From assembly GCA_030680235.1 (NCBI GenBank), contig JAUXWQ010000019.1, positions 1 to 64,000 on the forward strand: DNA of 64,000 bases. Direction: 5' to 3'. A program made the translations under genes and the position numbers. Positions 52,696 to 62,803 of this stretch are shown one piece after another; position 1 is the first letter of the stretch, and the number at the start of each line of letters is the position of its first letter. This stretch comes from Coxiellaceae bacterium (GTDB taxonomy: Bacteria > Pseudomonadota > Gammaproteobacteria > Coxiellales > Coxiellaceae). Below the pieces are notes generated by a model that saw only the letters and a list, made by a program, of their open reading frames with translations, searched no databases and was not told where the DNA came from.

Positions 52696-52768
52696 GAGCG
52701 TAGCACAATAAATGTGTGAGCCGCGCGTATAAACACGCGCTACGCTCATATCCGCATCAAGCCTTGAA
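52696..52768. repeat. REP-like unit at the 3' end of the aminopeptidase gene
   Basis: GAGCGTAGC at the left and GCTACGCTC at the right surround a TGAGCCGCGCGTATAAACACGCG segment. The right part covers the stop codon and last residues (GLMRI) of the aminopeptidase gene, which reads out through the repeat. Confidence 0.7.
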
Positions 52769-54146
52769 TGTATTCAAACACCGCGCGCACGGCGAATACT
52801 TCTCCACCGATCGGACGCCCCGGTTTTAATTTAAAATTCCACGCGCAGGTATCAAAATGCACCCACTCAATCTCTGGCTTCACAAAAGCCTGTAAAAATA
52901 ACGCTGCTGTGATGGACCCACCATAACCTGAATCAGAGCAATTCAGCATATCTGCCATGTCACTTTTTAATTTTTCACGATGACTTTCTACAAGCGGCAA
53001 TTGCCAAATTGGATCGTTCACATTTTTAGAAGCTTTCATTAAATCTGCTGCCAACTTGTCTGATTGTGCATAAAATGCTGGGATATCTTCTCCCAATGCC
53101 ACACGCGCAGCACCTGTTAAGGTTGCAAAATCCACCAGTAAATCAGGGTTTTCTGTGCATGCTTCCGTTAACAAGTCACATAAAACCAAACGCCCTTCAG
53201 CATCCGTATTGGTAATTTCTACAGTTTTACCAGAACGTGTTTTGATAATATCACCAGGACGATAGGCATTGCCTGACACTGCGTTATCGACCGCACCAAT
53301 TAATAAACGCAAATCAACGGGCAAATCATGCGACATAATTAATTGTGCAAGCGCTAACATCATCGCGCTACCCGCCATATCTTTTTTCATGAGCAACATA
53401 CCAGCAGCGCTCTTTAAATCTAGCCCACCAGAGTCAAAACACACACCCTTTCCTACTAAGGTAATTTTTTTCGCATTTTTCTTTTTTGAAGACCAGCGTA
53501 AATCAATCATGCGGGGTTCACGATGACTCGCACGACCCACTACCTGCATTGTCGGATAATTATGTGCCAACAATTGATCACCCTTGATCACTTTTACAGT
53601 AGCAGAATATTTTTTTGCAACTGTTTTTACTGCACTTTCAATTTGTTCTGGACCCATGTCTTCTGCTGGCGTATTAATTAAATCGCGCGCTAAATAAATT
53701 GAATCGAGATAGTTATTTAATGATTTTTCATCGACTAATGCCGGCAATACTAGTTTTGCCAATCTAGGTTGTGCTTGTTTGTATTTTGTAAATTGATAAA
53801 AGCCCAATCCCCAACCCATCGCTGCTTGTTGAGAGTGCTGCGCCGTTTTTAATAGTTTCGTATCTTCAATATGATAATTGCCCTCTGGTAAACGTGCAGG
53901 TAATGCGCCAAAAGCCAAGAAATCATTCGCATCTTTCAAACCCAACAACACACAATGCACGCTGTTTTTTTCAGTAGGCACTAGACAAATACAGCCAGAG
54001 TCTGCTGTAAATTGCGTCGCTTTTACCCATTGCTGAATACTAGATGATTGCTTTGAAAGCCACTGTGTCAGCTGATCCGTAATAATAGGAAATATCGAAA
54101 TTGAAGCACTTTTTAATTTTCTAGATACAAAAGCGATATGTGTCAT
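52746..54146 (-). CDS. pepA: Leucyl aminopeptidase family protein (M17)
   Basis: A 466-residue M17 metallopeptidase that removes N-terminal residues from peptides in the cytoplasm. The metal and catalytic region reads VGKGVCFDSGGLDLKSA, then MKKDMAGSA, and the hallmark is ITNTDAEGRLVL. AGGGA lies before ATG 54146, and the longer frame from 54209 has no such support. It is shorter than E. coli PepA (503) because the N-terminal domain is reduced. The gene is divergent from miaB. The last five codons fall in a REP-like repeat. Confidence 0.9.
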   Translation of the reverse strand: MTHIAFVSRKLKSASISIFPIITDQLTQWLSKQSSSIQQWVKATQFTADSGCICLVPTEKNSVHCVLLGLKDANDFLAFGALPARLPEGNYHIEDTKLLKTAQHSQQAAMGWGLGFYQFTKYKQAQPRLAKLVLPALVDEKSLNNYLDSIYLARDLINTPAEDMGPEQIESAVKTVAKKYSATVKVIKGDQLLAHNYPTMQVVGRASHREPRMIDLRWSSKKKNAKKITLVGKGVCFDSGGLDLKSAAGMLLMKKDMAGSAMMLALAQLIMSHDLPVDLRLLIGAVDNAVSGNAYRPGDIIKTRSGKTVEITNTDAEGRLVLCDLLTEACTENPDLLVDFATLTGAARVALGEDIPAFYAQSDKLAADLMKASKNVNDPIWQLPLVESHREKLKSDMADMLNCSDSGYGGSITAALFLQAFVKPEIEWVHFDTCAWNFKLKPGRPIGGEVFAVRAVFEYIQGLMRI

Positions 54147-54284
54147 AAGAGATAGTCCCTGCCTATATGCGAAGTTACTAAGGATACTAGAGTAACAATA
54201 AGCAATCATAAAGAAAAATTATTTAGACATCTCGTCACATTCCCTCTAAAATTCGCGCAACCTTTAGTCAACGTAGTTAAAAAT

Positions 54285-55628
54285 ATGCCAAAAAAACTGT
54301 ACATTAAGACCCACGGCTGCCAAATGAACGAGTACGATACGCAAAAAATGCGTGATGTACTGTACGCTTCGCATGGAATGGTCGAAACGAAAGACCCTGA
54401 AGAAGCCGATGTTGTGCTATTCAACACTTGTTCTGTGCGTGAAAAAGCACAGGAGAAAGTATTTTCTGACTTAGGTCGCGCACGTGAAACAAAGCTTAGA
54501 AATCCCAATTTAATTATTGGGGTGGGTGGTTGTGTAGCAAGCCAAGAAGGCGAGGCTATTGCAAAGCGCGCCCCTTACGTCGATATGGTATTTGGTCCAC
54601 AAACCTTGCATCGCTTGCCTGAACTAATGGAGCAAGCCCTTAAAACGCAAAAAACAGCGGTTGATATCAGCTTTCCTGAAATTGAAAAATTTGATTTTTT
54701 ACCAGAACCAAAAGCCGACGGCCCTACTGCGCTTGTTTCAATCATGGAAGGCTGCAGTAAATATTGCAGTTTTTGCGTAGTGCCTTACACACGCGGCACA
54801 GAAATTAGTCGCTCATTTGATTCCGTCATTGCCGAAGTCATGCAGTTAGCGGCTAATGGCGCAAAAGAAATTACTTTGCTCGGCCAAAATGTGAATGATT
54901 ATCGTGGATTAATGCATGATGGCCAAACGGCTGATCTCGCTTTATTAATTCACTATGTTGCTGCGATAGATGAAGTTGAACGTATTCGTTTTACAACTTC
55001 ACACCCCGCCGCTTTCTCACAAAATTTAATTGACGCTTATGCAACGGAGCCTAAGCTGGTAAGTCATTTGCACTTACCGGTACAAAGTGGCTCGGATCGC
55101 ATTTTAGCTGCCATGAAACGCAATTATACAGCACTTGAATACAAGTCCAAAATTCGCGCTTTGAAAAAGGTACGCCCCGACATTCGCATCTCCAGCGATT
55201 TCATTATTGGCTTTCCTGGCGAAACCGATAAAGACTTTGAAGACACCATGAACTTAATTGTAGAGGTTGGCTTTGATTTTTCATTTAGCTTTATTTACAG
55301 CAGACGTCCTGGCACGCCTGCAGCCTCATTACTTGACGAAACACCGATTGACGTAAAAAAAGCCCGTTTAGCCATTTTACAACAACGCATCGATCAAAAT
55401 ACCGCGGAAATTAGCCGAAAAATGGTCGGAAGCGTTGTCAAAGTACTTGTTGTCAAAAAAGCTTACCGCAGTGAAAATGAAATGGCAGGACGCACCGAGT
55501 GCAATCGCATGGTGAATTTCAAAACACTTTCTGGCCTTCACGAAGAGTCCTTGATTGGAAAAATTATTTCGGTGAGAATAGAAGACTCCAATAGAAACTT
55601 TTTATCAGGCGAAATCCAAGCAGAATGA
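54285..55628 (+). CDS. miaB: tRNA-2-methylthio-N6-dimethylallyladenosine synthase MiaB
   Basis: A radical-SAM methylthiotransferase acting on adenosine 37 of tRNAs. The 447-residue product has the N-terminal cluster cysteines ([27 protein letters not shown]), the radical-SAM triad [15 protein letters not shown] and a C-terminal TRAM domain. Its stop overlaps the ybeY ATG. The usual neighbour ybeZ (phoH-like) is absent between them. Confidence 0.98.
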   Translation: MPKKLYIKTHGCQMNEYDTQKMRDVLYASHGMVETKDPEEADVVLFNTCSVREKAQEKVFSDLGRARETKLRNPNLIIGVGGCVASQEGEAIAKRAPYVDMVFGPQTLHRLPELMEQALKTQKTAVDISFPEIEKFDFLPEPKADGPTALVSIMEGCSKYCSFCVVPYTRGTEISRSFDSVIAEVMQLAANGAKEITLLGQNVNDYRGLMHDGQTADLALLIHYVAAIDEVERIRFTTSHPAAFSQNLIDAYATEPKLVSHLHLPVQSGSDRILAAMKRNYTALEYKSKIRALKKVRPDIRISSDFIIGFPGETDKDFEDTMNLIVEVGFDFSFSFIYSRRPGTPAASLLDETPIDVKKARLAILQQRIDQNTAEISRKMVGSVVKVLVVKKAYRSENEMAGRTECNRMVNFKTLSGLHEESLIGKIISVRIEDSNRNFLSGEIQAE

Positions 55629-56092
55629 TGCAAAATCTACAATGTATGATAACCGTCGAACTGATTAATGATATTGACTGTGATTTTGCCCCCAAGGAAG
55701 CAACATTTCAGCAATGGATTAATGCGGTAGCAACACACATTCCAACCGCATGCACTGACCTGTGTATCACCCTTATCGATGAAGATGAAAGCGCCGCCTT
55801 AAATGCGCAATATCGCCAAAAGAAAGGTCCAACCAATGTACTGTCATTTAACTATGAGAAAATACCTGGAATAGTGGCTGATTCATTAGGAGATTTAGCG
55901 ATCTGCGCAGCGATTGTCAAAGCAGAAGCAGAAGCGCAACAAAAACCGTTAGAGTCCCACTGGGCACATATGACGATTCATGGCGCATTGCATTTATTGG
56001 GATACGATCATATTGAAGATAATGAAGCAGAAAAAATGGAAGCACTGGAAATTCAAATAATGGGAAAATTGGGGTTTAAAAATCCCTATTGA
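55625..56092 (+). CDS. ybeY: Endoribonuclease YbeY (rRNA maturation)
   Basis: A 155-residue zinc metalloprotein needed for 16S rRNA 3' end processing and ribosome quality control. The metal site is [14 protein letters not shown]. The region [11 protein letters not shown] and [13 protein letters not shown] are typical. ATG 55625 overlaps the miaB stop. Its TGA lies at the first bases of a large palindrome that separates it from corC. Confidence 0.96.
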   Translation: MMQNLQCMITVELINDIDCDFAPKEATFQQWINAVATHIPTACTDLCITLIDEDESAALNAQYRQKKGPTNVLSFNYEKIPGIVADSLGDLAICAAIVKAEAEAQQKPLESHWAHMTIHGALHLLGYDHIEDNEAEKMEALEIQIMGKLGFKNPY

Positions 56093-56211
56093 GGGTGAGT
56101 GTGAGGGTGAGTATCAGCGGTATAGCTTAAACGCTTACTAAAAATATTGTCGGATAATATTTTAGTTTGTATTAAGCTATACCGCTGATACTCACACACA
56201 CCCCCACCCTC
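56091..56211. repeat. Palindrome of the GTGAGTATC type between ybeY and corC
   Basis: Left arm 56091-56130 (GAGGGTGAGTGTGAGGGTGA..., ending GCGGTATAGCTTAA) and right arm 56172-56211 (TTAAGCTATACCGCTGATAC...) pair over about 40 bp with few mismatches, around a 41-bp loop that itself has TAAAAATATT-like pairing. A related shorter element lies at 59787-59855. It could attenuate transcription into corC or be a mobile palindrome. Confidence 0.8.
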
Positions 56212-56227
56212 TATAAACGAGGCATAC

Positions 56228-57040
56228 ATGTCCGAACACTCTTGGCTATATAAGTTAACGCATTTTCTCTCTCGAGAACCGCACTCACAATCACAATTAA
56301 TTGATATATTGCGTGATGCAGAGCAACGTCATTTACTGGATCAAGATGCTTTGCAAATGATCGAAGGCGTACTGGCTGTCGCAGATAAAAAAGTGCGCGA
56401 TGTAATGATCCCTTTCCAACAAATGATTGTGATAGCAGCTGATGCAAAACCTGTCGATGCACTCCCACTCATTATTCATTCACAACATTCACGTTTTCCC
56501 GTAATTGGCGATACCCCTGATGCAGTCGTTGGTATTTTATTAGCGAAAGATTTATTGCCTGCGCTCGTTGAACAGAAAACCACAGACTCTTTAATTCGCG
56601 ATTTTATTCGCCCACCTGTTTTTATTCCTGAAAGCAAACGATTGGATGTGCTACTCAAAGAGTTTCGACAAAATCGCAATCATATGGCAATTGTTGTCGA
56701 TGAATATGGCATGACATCCGGATTGATTACGATTGAAGATGTATTGGAAGAAATTGTCGGTGAAATTGCAGATGAATATGACATTGACGAAAGCCATGCA
56801 CTTATTCAATCAATGAATGATAACGCATTTCTTGTCAATGCATTGACGCCAATCGCTACGTTTAATGCACATTTCCATACGGATTTAACAGATGAAGATT
56901 TCGATACAATTGGTGGTTTGGTATTACAGCAATTTAGTCGTTTGCCCAAACGAAATGAAAAAATAACCTTGGCTGGTTTTGAGGTAACTGTTATTAAAGC
57001 AAGTCGACGCGGTATTCAATTGTTACAATTTAAAAAATAA
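56228..57040 (+). CDS. corC: CBS-domain protein CorC (magnesium/cobalt efflux type)
   Basis: The 270-residue cytoplasmic protein has two CBS domains (DVMIPFQQMIVI; then VDEYGMTSGLITIEDVLEEIVGEI, seen in parts) and a C-terminal CorC/HlyC domain with DFDTIGGLVLQQF. It has been tied to divalent-cation handling and, in other bacteria, to sensitivity phenotypes near lnt. GAGG precedes the ATG. It is followed by lnt after 60 bp, the usual order. Confidence 0.95.
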   Translation: MSEHSWLYKLTHFLSREPHSQSQLIDILRDAEQRHLLDQDALQMIEGVLAVADKKVRDVMIPFQQMIVIAADAKPVDALPLIIHSQHSRFPVIGDTPDAVVGILLAKDLLPALVEQKTTDSLIRDFIRPPVFIPESKRLDVLLKEFRQNRNHMAIVVDEYGMTSGLITIEDVLEEIVGEIADEYDIDESHALIQSMNDNAFLVNALTPIATFNAHFHTDLTDEDFDTIGGLVLQQFSRLPKRNEKITLAGFEVTVIKASRRGIQLLQFKK

Positions 57041-57100
57041 AAATGCGCCCGGGAGGGTGCGTGTGCCTACAAAGCACATTATTAAAAAAGGACACCACCC

Positions 57101-58513
57101 ATGATTTTTTGGATATCACTCTTTTCGTTATTAGATGGTGCTTTTTTAGTCAGCGCATTTGCCCCTTTTAATATTGATTACGCTGCATTTTTTTTACTGG
57201 CTGTATTGTTATTTGTTTTAATACGTGTGACCCCTAAGCAAGCTTTATGGATTGGATTTTTATTTGGATTAGGGTTTTTTGGTGCCGGCATTTCTTGGAT
57301 TTACATTAGCATTCATAGCTATGGTAATGCATCAGTGGCACTTGCATCACTCATTACTTTTTTACTTATCGCATTTTTAGCGCTTTTCCCAGCAACACTG
57401 TGTTATGTTTTTCGAAAATGCTTTTCACGTTTTTCACCTGCGTTGCAATGCCTTATTATTTTTCCCGTGCTGTGGACTGGCTGGGAATTAATACGAGGAT
57501 CAATTCTTAGCGGATTCCCCTGGCTTTTGATTGGATATACCCAATTAAAAACACCGCTCTCGGGATTGGCCCCCATCGTTGGCGTTTATGGATTATCTTT
57601 TATTACGCTGATTATTAGTGGCGCCCTGGTCTTAATTTCTGAAAAAAAATCCTTAAAAATACACTGTCTTTCTTTAGGGCTAATAGTGCTATTTTTTGGC
57701 TCCGGCATGCTATTTAACAAACATGCATGGACAACGCCAGTAGGAAAACCTTTTTCCGTTAGCTTAATTCAAGGCAATATCCCACAAATTGTAAAATGGG
57801 ATCCAAATTATGCCCTGCAAACGATTAATGTATACAAGCAATTGACGATTGAAAACATAGATCATCAGCTAGTTATTTGGCCTGAAGGTGCTATGCCTGT
57901 TTATTCGAATGATGCTGAACTTTTTATTCGTAAGTTAGGCGAGCTTGCAAAAGCCCATCAAAGCAATATTATTTTTGGCATACCCATTCAAGAAAGTAAT
58001 CATGCCTATAATGGATTGTTATTGATTGGTGATAATAATGGCAAATATTTAAAAAAACATCTTGTGCCGTTTGGAGAGTACACCCCTTTTAAACCACTCA
58101 TTGAAAAAGTGACGAATTATTTTAAAATTCCCATGTCTGATTTTGATGCGGGTCCTAATGATCAAGCGCCACTCACCGTTGATCATTTTCGCATAGCGCC
58201 TTTCATTTGTTATGAAATTATTTTCCCCTTGCGCGTATGGCAAGAAAGCATAAACAGCAACGTACTATTAAGCTTATCCGATGACAGTTGGTTTGGAAAA
58301 TCGCTTGCTCCATGGCAACAATTCCAGATGGCTGAGATGCGTTCTCTTGAGACAGGGCGACCACAGTTGGTTGCAACGAATACGGGGGTAACTGCTTTTA
58401 TCTCTCCTTTCGGGAGAAAAGTAGCAATGGCCCCGCTTGAAAAACAAGCCGTGTTGACACAGATGGTGCAGCCGATGGAGGGTAAAACACCGTTGATGCG
58501 AATGGTTTCATAA
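57101..58513 (+). CDS. lnt: Apolipoprotein N-acyltransferase
   Basis: The 470-residue inner membrane protein has six to seven N-terminal helices and a periplasmic nitrilase-like domain. It transfers the third acyl chain to lipoproteins. The catalytic triad positions are the Glu in VIWPEGAMPVY, the Lys in KYLKKHLVPFGEYTP and the Cys in FICYEIIFP. AAGGAC lies before the ATG. Its length is slightly under the E. coli 512, mainly at the C-terminus, where the last membrane helix is short or missing (ends PLMRMVS). Confidence 0.95.
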   Translation: MIFWISLFSLLDGAFLVSAFAPFNIDYAAFFLLAVLLFVLIRVTPKQALWIGFLFGLGFFGAGISWIYISIHSYGNASVALASLITFLLIAFLALFPATLCYVFRKCFSRFSPALQCLIIFPVLWTGWELIRGSILSGFPWLLIGYTQLKTPLSGLAPIVGVYGLSFITLIISGALVLISEKKSLKIHCLSLGLIVLFFGSGMLFNKHAWTTPVGKPFSVSLIQGNIPQIVKWDPNYALQTINVYKQLTIENIDHQLVIWPEGAMPVYSNDAELFIRKLGELAKAHQSNIIFGIPIQESNHAYNGLLLIGDNNGKYLKKHLVPFGEYTPFKPLIEKVTNYFKIPMSDFDAGPNDQAPLTVDHFRIAPFICYEIIFPLRVWQESINSNVLLSLSDDSWFGKSLAPWQQFQMAEMRSLETGRPQLVATNTGVTAFISPFGRKVAMAPLEKQAVLTQMVQPMEGKTPLMRMVS

Positions 58514-58548
58514 AACAAGACATTACAAAAAATGCGCTCATACTTACA

Positions 58549-59778
58549 TCAAGAGTTGCTATTTTTAGCCCGCAATGCTGCTGCCACCCCCGCCATTTTT
58601 TCTGGACTTTGATAATGCGCAGCACGCATCGCTTTTGTTGATCTTAATGCGGATGTGGAATTGACATCATTGCGAATAAAAACATTGATTGCGTCAACCA
58701 GCATTCCTTCGCGATGCAAGCGTGCTCGCGCAGCAACACTGTTTGTGAAAGAAGAATAGTTTGATGAGGACTCACTTGGCGAATAATAAACAGCATTTAA
58801 AAAATCAGCTCCTGCTTTTTTAAGCCCCATTAAATCTGCCATTTGATGATATACCGTTAAAAAATTAACGTTTAAATTAGATTGCTCAACAAATTTTTTA
58901 AATAATGCTTTTTCAAGCAATACCCCTTCAGCAACACTGTGAACATTTGCATCATCCGTGTTAACAGGAATTTCACCGCTTTCAAGACCTTTTTTCAACC
59001 AACGATAAAATTCTTCACCCAGTTCCGTCGCAATAGGCGCTGTCATGTCTGTATTTGCGCCATCTAGGGTAGTTAATACTGCAATAATATCGTCACGCTT
59101 AACCAGTGCTAGTGCAAAAGTAATCTCCTTTGCGCCAACCCCTTCTTCACCTAATAAAGCTGCAATCCAATCAGAAAATATAACGGGATCGCTCGACAAC
59201 CATAAAAAACAATCGACTGGAATTAATTGGCGCGCAAACAAAGGGGTTACTTCTTTTTCTAATCGTAAATAAGAAGCAGCGATAGGATACATTTTAAAAA
59301 ATTTTGCCTGACCTACCATAGATCCCAAAAAGGGATTCCAGTCTCGAATAAAATCACCATTTTCATCAACCAATACAATGCGTTGATTGGTAAGCACACG
59401 ACCCAAGTCGTGCAACAATGCAGCCGTAAACACAGCAAATTTCAACAAGGGATTTGTTTGCAGCTTTCGTAACTGACAATACTTTTGAAAAACGGCAACG
59501 CCATTGGCCAATCCGTAGTTTAACAAACTGCCTAAAATACCGCTCGTTTTATGCGGCAATACTTGCGTAAACTCCATAAAGTTTTGCAGCACACTCCCAT
59601 AGGAACGATTAAAGTCATCATCTGAAATTTCCGCTAAATCACGTACTAAGCGCAACAACCCTTTATGACGTTGACTAAAAAGCAGCTCGTCTTTGGTTAA
59701 GACAGGTAAGAGGTATCCTTCCTCATAGGTATGAAGCTTAGAATGAGACGCCACTCCTGACGTGCTCTTGATGAACAT
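58549..59778 (-). CDS. HD-domain protein resembling the TraI_2 (DUF1528) family
   Basis: A 409-residue protein. An HD-type motif AVFTAALLHDLGRVLTNQ lies near residue 120, with an upstream histidine in LPHKTSGILG and downstream DENGDFIRDWNPFLG. That set resembles the N-terminal domain of conjugative relaxase-like TraI_2 proteins, which also occur free-standing. HD domains usually hydrolyse phosphate esters; the substrate here is unknown. GGAGG precedes the ATG. No conjugation genes are near, so it is probably a chromosomal relative, perhaps nucleotide-directed. The C-terminal 120 residues are alanine- and serine-rich. Confidence 0.72.
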   Translation of the reverse strand: MFIKSTSGVASHSKLHTYEEGYLLPVLTKDELLFSQRHKGLLRLVRDLAEISDDDFNRSYGSVLQNFMEFTQVLPHKTSGILGSLLNYGLANGVAVFQKYCQLRKLQTNPLLKFAVFTAALLHDLGRVLTNQRIVLVDENGDFIRDWNPFLGSMVGQAKFFKMYPIAASYLRLEKEVTPLFARQLIPVDCFLWLSSDPVIFSDWIAALLGEEGVGAKEITFALALVKRDDIIAVLTTLDGANTDMTAPIATELGEEFYRWLKKGLESGEIPVNTDDANVHSVAEGVLLEKALFKKFVEQSNLNVNFLTVYHQMADLMGLKKAGADFLNAVYYSPSESSSNYSSFTNSVAARARLHREGMLVDAINVFIRNDVNSTSALRSTKAMRAAHYQSPEKMAGVAAALRAKNSNS

Positions 59779-59786
59779 ATAGCCTC

Positions 59787-59855
59787 CAGTGTGAGCGTGA
59801 GTGTCGGAGGTATAGTCTAATTTAAGACTAAATTAAACCTCTGACACTCCCACTG
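59787..59855. repeat. Palindrome related to the ybeY-corC element
   Basis: CAGTGTGAGCGTGAGTGTCG... faces ...CTCTGACACTCCCACTG, with inner arms TAGTCT/AGACTA around AATTTA. It shares the GTGAGTRTCRGNGGTATAG core with 56091-56211. The right half covers the final codons (SVGVSEV) and stop of accD. Confidence 0.75.
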
Positions 59856-60690
59856 ACAACTTATCCAGTAATCGATAAGTCACATTCCGTAATTCACGAC
59901 GATCAACAATTTGATCAATCGCACCTTGCTGCAATAAAAACTCACTACGCTGAAACCCTTCTGGCAAGGTTTGACGAATCGTTTGCTCAATGACACGCGG
60001 GCCTGCAAAGCCCATTAATGCCTTAGGCTCAGCGATAATAATATCCCCCAGCGTTGCAAGACTTGCGGACACACCACCCATTGTCGGATCAGTTAATACA
60101 GAAATAAAAGCCAATTTTTCACGCGACAACAAAGTTAATGCCGTTGCTGTTTTTGCCATTTGAAAAAGTGAAAACAGCCCTTCTTGCATACGTGCACCAC
60201 CACTTGTTGAAAAGCACACCAGTGGCGCTTTTTCTTTGATGGCAGCTTTAACAGCTATCAGGAAACGTTGACCAACAGCGGCACTCATCGAGCCGCCAAT
60301 AAAACTAAATTCAAATGCACACACAACGACGCGCAGTTGATTCACTGAACCTTTCATAACAACAAGCGCTTCAGTTTCATGCGTGTCCTTTTGCGCAGCA
60401 GCAAGACGATCTTTATATTTTTTGGAATCACGAAATTTCAAGCGGTCTTCAGGCAAAATCTCTTGAGCAATTTCTTCTCGTCCTTCAGGATCTAAAAAGA
60501 AATCAAGACGCTGACGCGCACTGATACGCATGTGATGACTGCACTTGGGGCAAACATACAAATGACGCTCAAGCTCAGCACTATACAAAACTGCTTCACA
60601 CGCAGTGCACTTACTCCAAACCCCTTCCGGCACTCCCTTCTTCTTAGCTGAGGCTGAGATCTTCGGTAATAATCGTTTAAACCAACTCAT
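59833..60690 (-). CDS. accD: Acetyl-CoA carboxylase carboxyltransferase subunit beta
   Basis: The 285-residue subunit transfers carboxyl from biotin to acetyl-CoA in the first step of fatty acid synthesis. The N-terminal zinc ribbon has two CxxC pairs (CTAC and CPKC). The crotonase-like domain has [19 protein letters not shown] and [17 protein letters not shown]. Its last seven or so codons lie in a palindromic repeat. truA lies 64 bp upstream, as in many gammaproteobacteria. Confidence 0.97.
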   Translation of the reverse strand: MSWFKRLLPKISASAKKKGVPEGVWSKCTACEAVLYSAELERHLYVCPKCSHHMRISARQRLDFFLDPEGREEIAQEILPEDRLKFRDSKKYKDRLAAAQKDTHETEALVVMKGSVNQLRVVVCAFEFSFIGGSMSAAVGQRFLIAVKAAIKEKAPLVCFSTSGGARMQEGLFSLFQMAKTATALTLLSREKLAFISVLTDPTMGGVSASLATLGDIIIAEPKALMGFAGPRVIEQTIRQTLPEGFQRSEFLLQQGAIDQIVDRRELRNVTYRLLDKLSVGVSEV

Positions 60691-60754
60691 GCCAAAAACC
60701 TATCTTGTTATTTTTTTAACGGAGTATCATAACAGAGGCCCGATTATTGTCACA

Positions 60755-61543
60755 CTAATCTAAAAAAAACGGCCCCTTTGGCATTTCTGGCAAGCCAAAA
60801 TGCTCTGGATACGCTACTGCCACTAAGTATAGACCATGTGGCGCGCTTGTCATGCCCGCCACCTTACGATCCCTTGACTCCAACACTTCTTTTGTCCAAT
60901 CGACTGATTTTACGCCAGTACCAATATCTGTCAAAACACCCACTATATTGCGTACCATATGCAACAAAAATGCATTTGCACGCACTTCAATCACCAACAT
61001 TCTACCTTGCTTTATAACAGATAATGCGTAAATAGTGCGAATGGCATGATTTGCCTGACAGCCAGATCCTCGAAAAGCACTAAAATCATGCTCGCCCAAT
61101 AAATGAAAACAAGCTTGTTGCATTGCTTCTACATTCAAGGGCTTATAAAACCAACTCACCGTCTTTTGAAAAACGCCTGGGCGCACCAGTTGATTACAGA
61201 GTATATAGCGATAGGTGCGCGATACCGCGGAAAAACGAGCATGAAAATCGAGCGACACCTCTTGCGCCCATTGGACGGAAATATCGTGTGGTAAATTACT
61301 ATTCACGCCAAAAACCCACGCATGTTCTGACCGATCCGCATCCGTGTCGAAATGCACAATTTGCGAAGTTGCATGTACGCCTGCATCGGTTCTCCCCGCG
61401 CACATCACTGTAACAGGATGATTCGCAACACAAGCCAATGCATATTCTAGTGTTTGCTGTACAGAAATGACTTCATCTTGATGCTGCCAGCCATGGTAGC
61501 GAGAACCATCATAAGCAACACAAAGCGCTATTCGCTTAATCAT
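60755..61543 (-). CDS. truA: tRNA pseudouridine(38-40) synthase TruA
   Basis: A 262-residue enzyme isomerising uridines 38-40 in the anticodon stem. The catalytic Asp is in CAGRTDAGVHATSQ. The beginning (IALCVAYDGSRYHGWQHQ) and the C-terminal FLLHMVRNIVGVL are diagnostic. It is upstream of accD on the same strand. Confidence 0.98.
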   Translation of the reverse strand: MIKRIALCVAYDGSRYHGWQHQDEVISVQQTLEYALACVANHPVTVMCAGRTDAGVHATSQIVHFDTDADRSEHAWVFGVNSNLPHDISVQWAQEVSLDFHARFSAVSRTYRYILCNQLVRPGVFQKTVSWFYKPLNVEAMQQACFHLLGEHDFSAFRGSGCQANHAIRTIYALSVIKQGRMLVIEVRANAFLLHMVRNIVGVLTDIGTGVKSVDWTKEVLESRDRKVAGMTSAPHGLYLVAVAYPEHFGLPEMPKGPFFLD

Positions 61544-61672
61544 AAAATACTCAGAATGAAAAATAATTAGCTACTTTATATTTGTTTCAGATAATTTTAG
61601 CAACTGATCATCCTTAATTCATGTAAACTATTTTTATTTTTAGCTGACAACAAAGAAGAAACTTTACTATGA

Positions 61673-62633
61673 TTGCAAGGAGCAAGGGAAGTGCAATTGA
61701 ATCATTTAAATTATTTTTTTAAATTTTTTAAATCACTTATGGCTTTCTCACCAAAGCAATTTGCCTTAACTTGTTTTCTCACGATTGTAAACACGCTTTG
61801 TGCTGGTACTGGAATCTTGCTATTGATCCCCCTACTTCACTATGCAGGATGGATGAATTCTACAGATATTCATAATGAAAAACTCATGAATTGGATGCGG
61901 TTTTTACCATCATTACATGGGCACATGCCACTACTTATAATACTTTTTTATTTTTTACGTTAATTACTTTGTTTGCGAGCATCGAGTATATAAGTACTCA
62001 ACTCATCAATGATTTACGACAAAATTATCTATACGACCCACAAGAAAAACTAAACAACGCAGCAGCAAATGCGCGCTGGTCTTATTTGTTATCTCAAAAA
62101 CTAAAGCAAATTGAATACATGTTATTTCCGGGGTTTTCAAAAATTAGTCAACTAGCGTATTTTTCATTACAGTTTCTATGTTCATTTATCATTAGCGGAT
62201 TATATCTTGCTTTTTCACTTATCATTTCCTGGAAATTAACGCTGGTCGCCGCTCTTTTTGGGATTTTATTATTTTCCATTTCATATAAAAACCATGGCAT
62301 TAAATTAGGCGAAAAAATCTATTATTGAAAATTTCTGGTGGTGAACGACAGCGCTTAGCATTAGCGCGCGCGTTATTGCGGAAACCAGGCATTTTATTGC
62401 TGGATGAGGCACCCAGTGGGTTAGATGTCTATCACGAAGAGATTATATATCACACTTTAAAAAAACTAAAAGGACGTATGACAATTATATTAATCGCGCA
62501 TCGCTTTAATACGATTCGAGCAGCAGATCATATCATAGTGCTAGAGGCTGGAAAAATTGTTGAATGCGGGGATTTACTAAGCCTCACTAAAAATAAAAAA
62601 TCGCATTTTTCCGATGTTTTTTCATTGAATTGA
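61673..62633 (+). pseudogene. Decayed ABC transporter (fused permease-ATPase)
   Basis: The reading frame is broken twice. Residues in the first frame cover the first helices (AFSPKQFALTCFLTIVNTLC). A slip in a run of T bases near 61943-61960 moves it to a second frame that continues the permease (LQFLCSFIISGLYLAFSLII), up to a stop at 62328. The third frame then enters directly at the ABC signature ISGGERQRLALARALL and Walker B LLLDEAPSGLD. The Walker A motif and the rest of the permease are missing, so a deletion of roughly 200 codons has occurred as well. It cannot make a working transporter. Confidence 0.9.
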
Positions 62634-62803
62634 TACATGCCCTCTGTTACCAACTTGTAAAGCTTGTTTATACGAACTCTAATCATAATCAGTCTATTTT
62701 TTTCATTCGATCTATCTAATATATAGATAACCAAGTAGTATAGAATCATATTGATTTCTGATAAACCTAATCTTATAGCTAATTGTATTTTTTAGGGTTA
62801 AGC

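Noticed and set aside
62634-62803. Search for a ribosomally made precursor peptide gene before the nucleotidyltransferase
   Set aside because: Only a 7-codon frame (MPSVTNL) starts with ATG in this gap; no plausible leader-core peptide is present.
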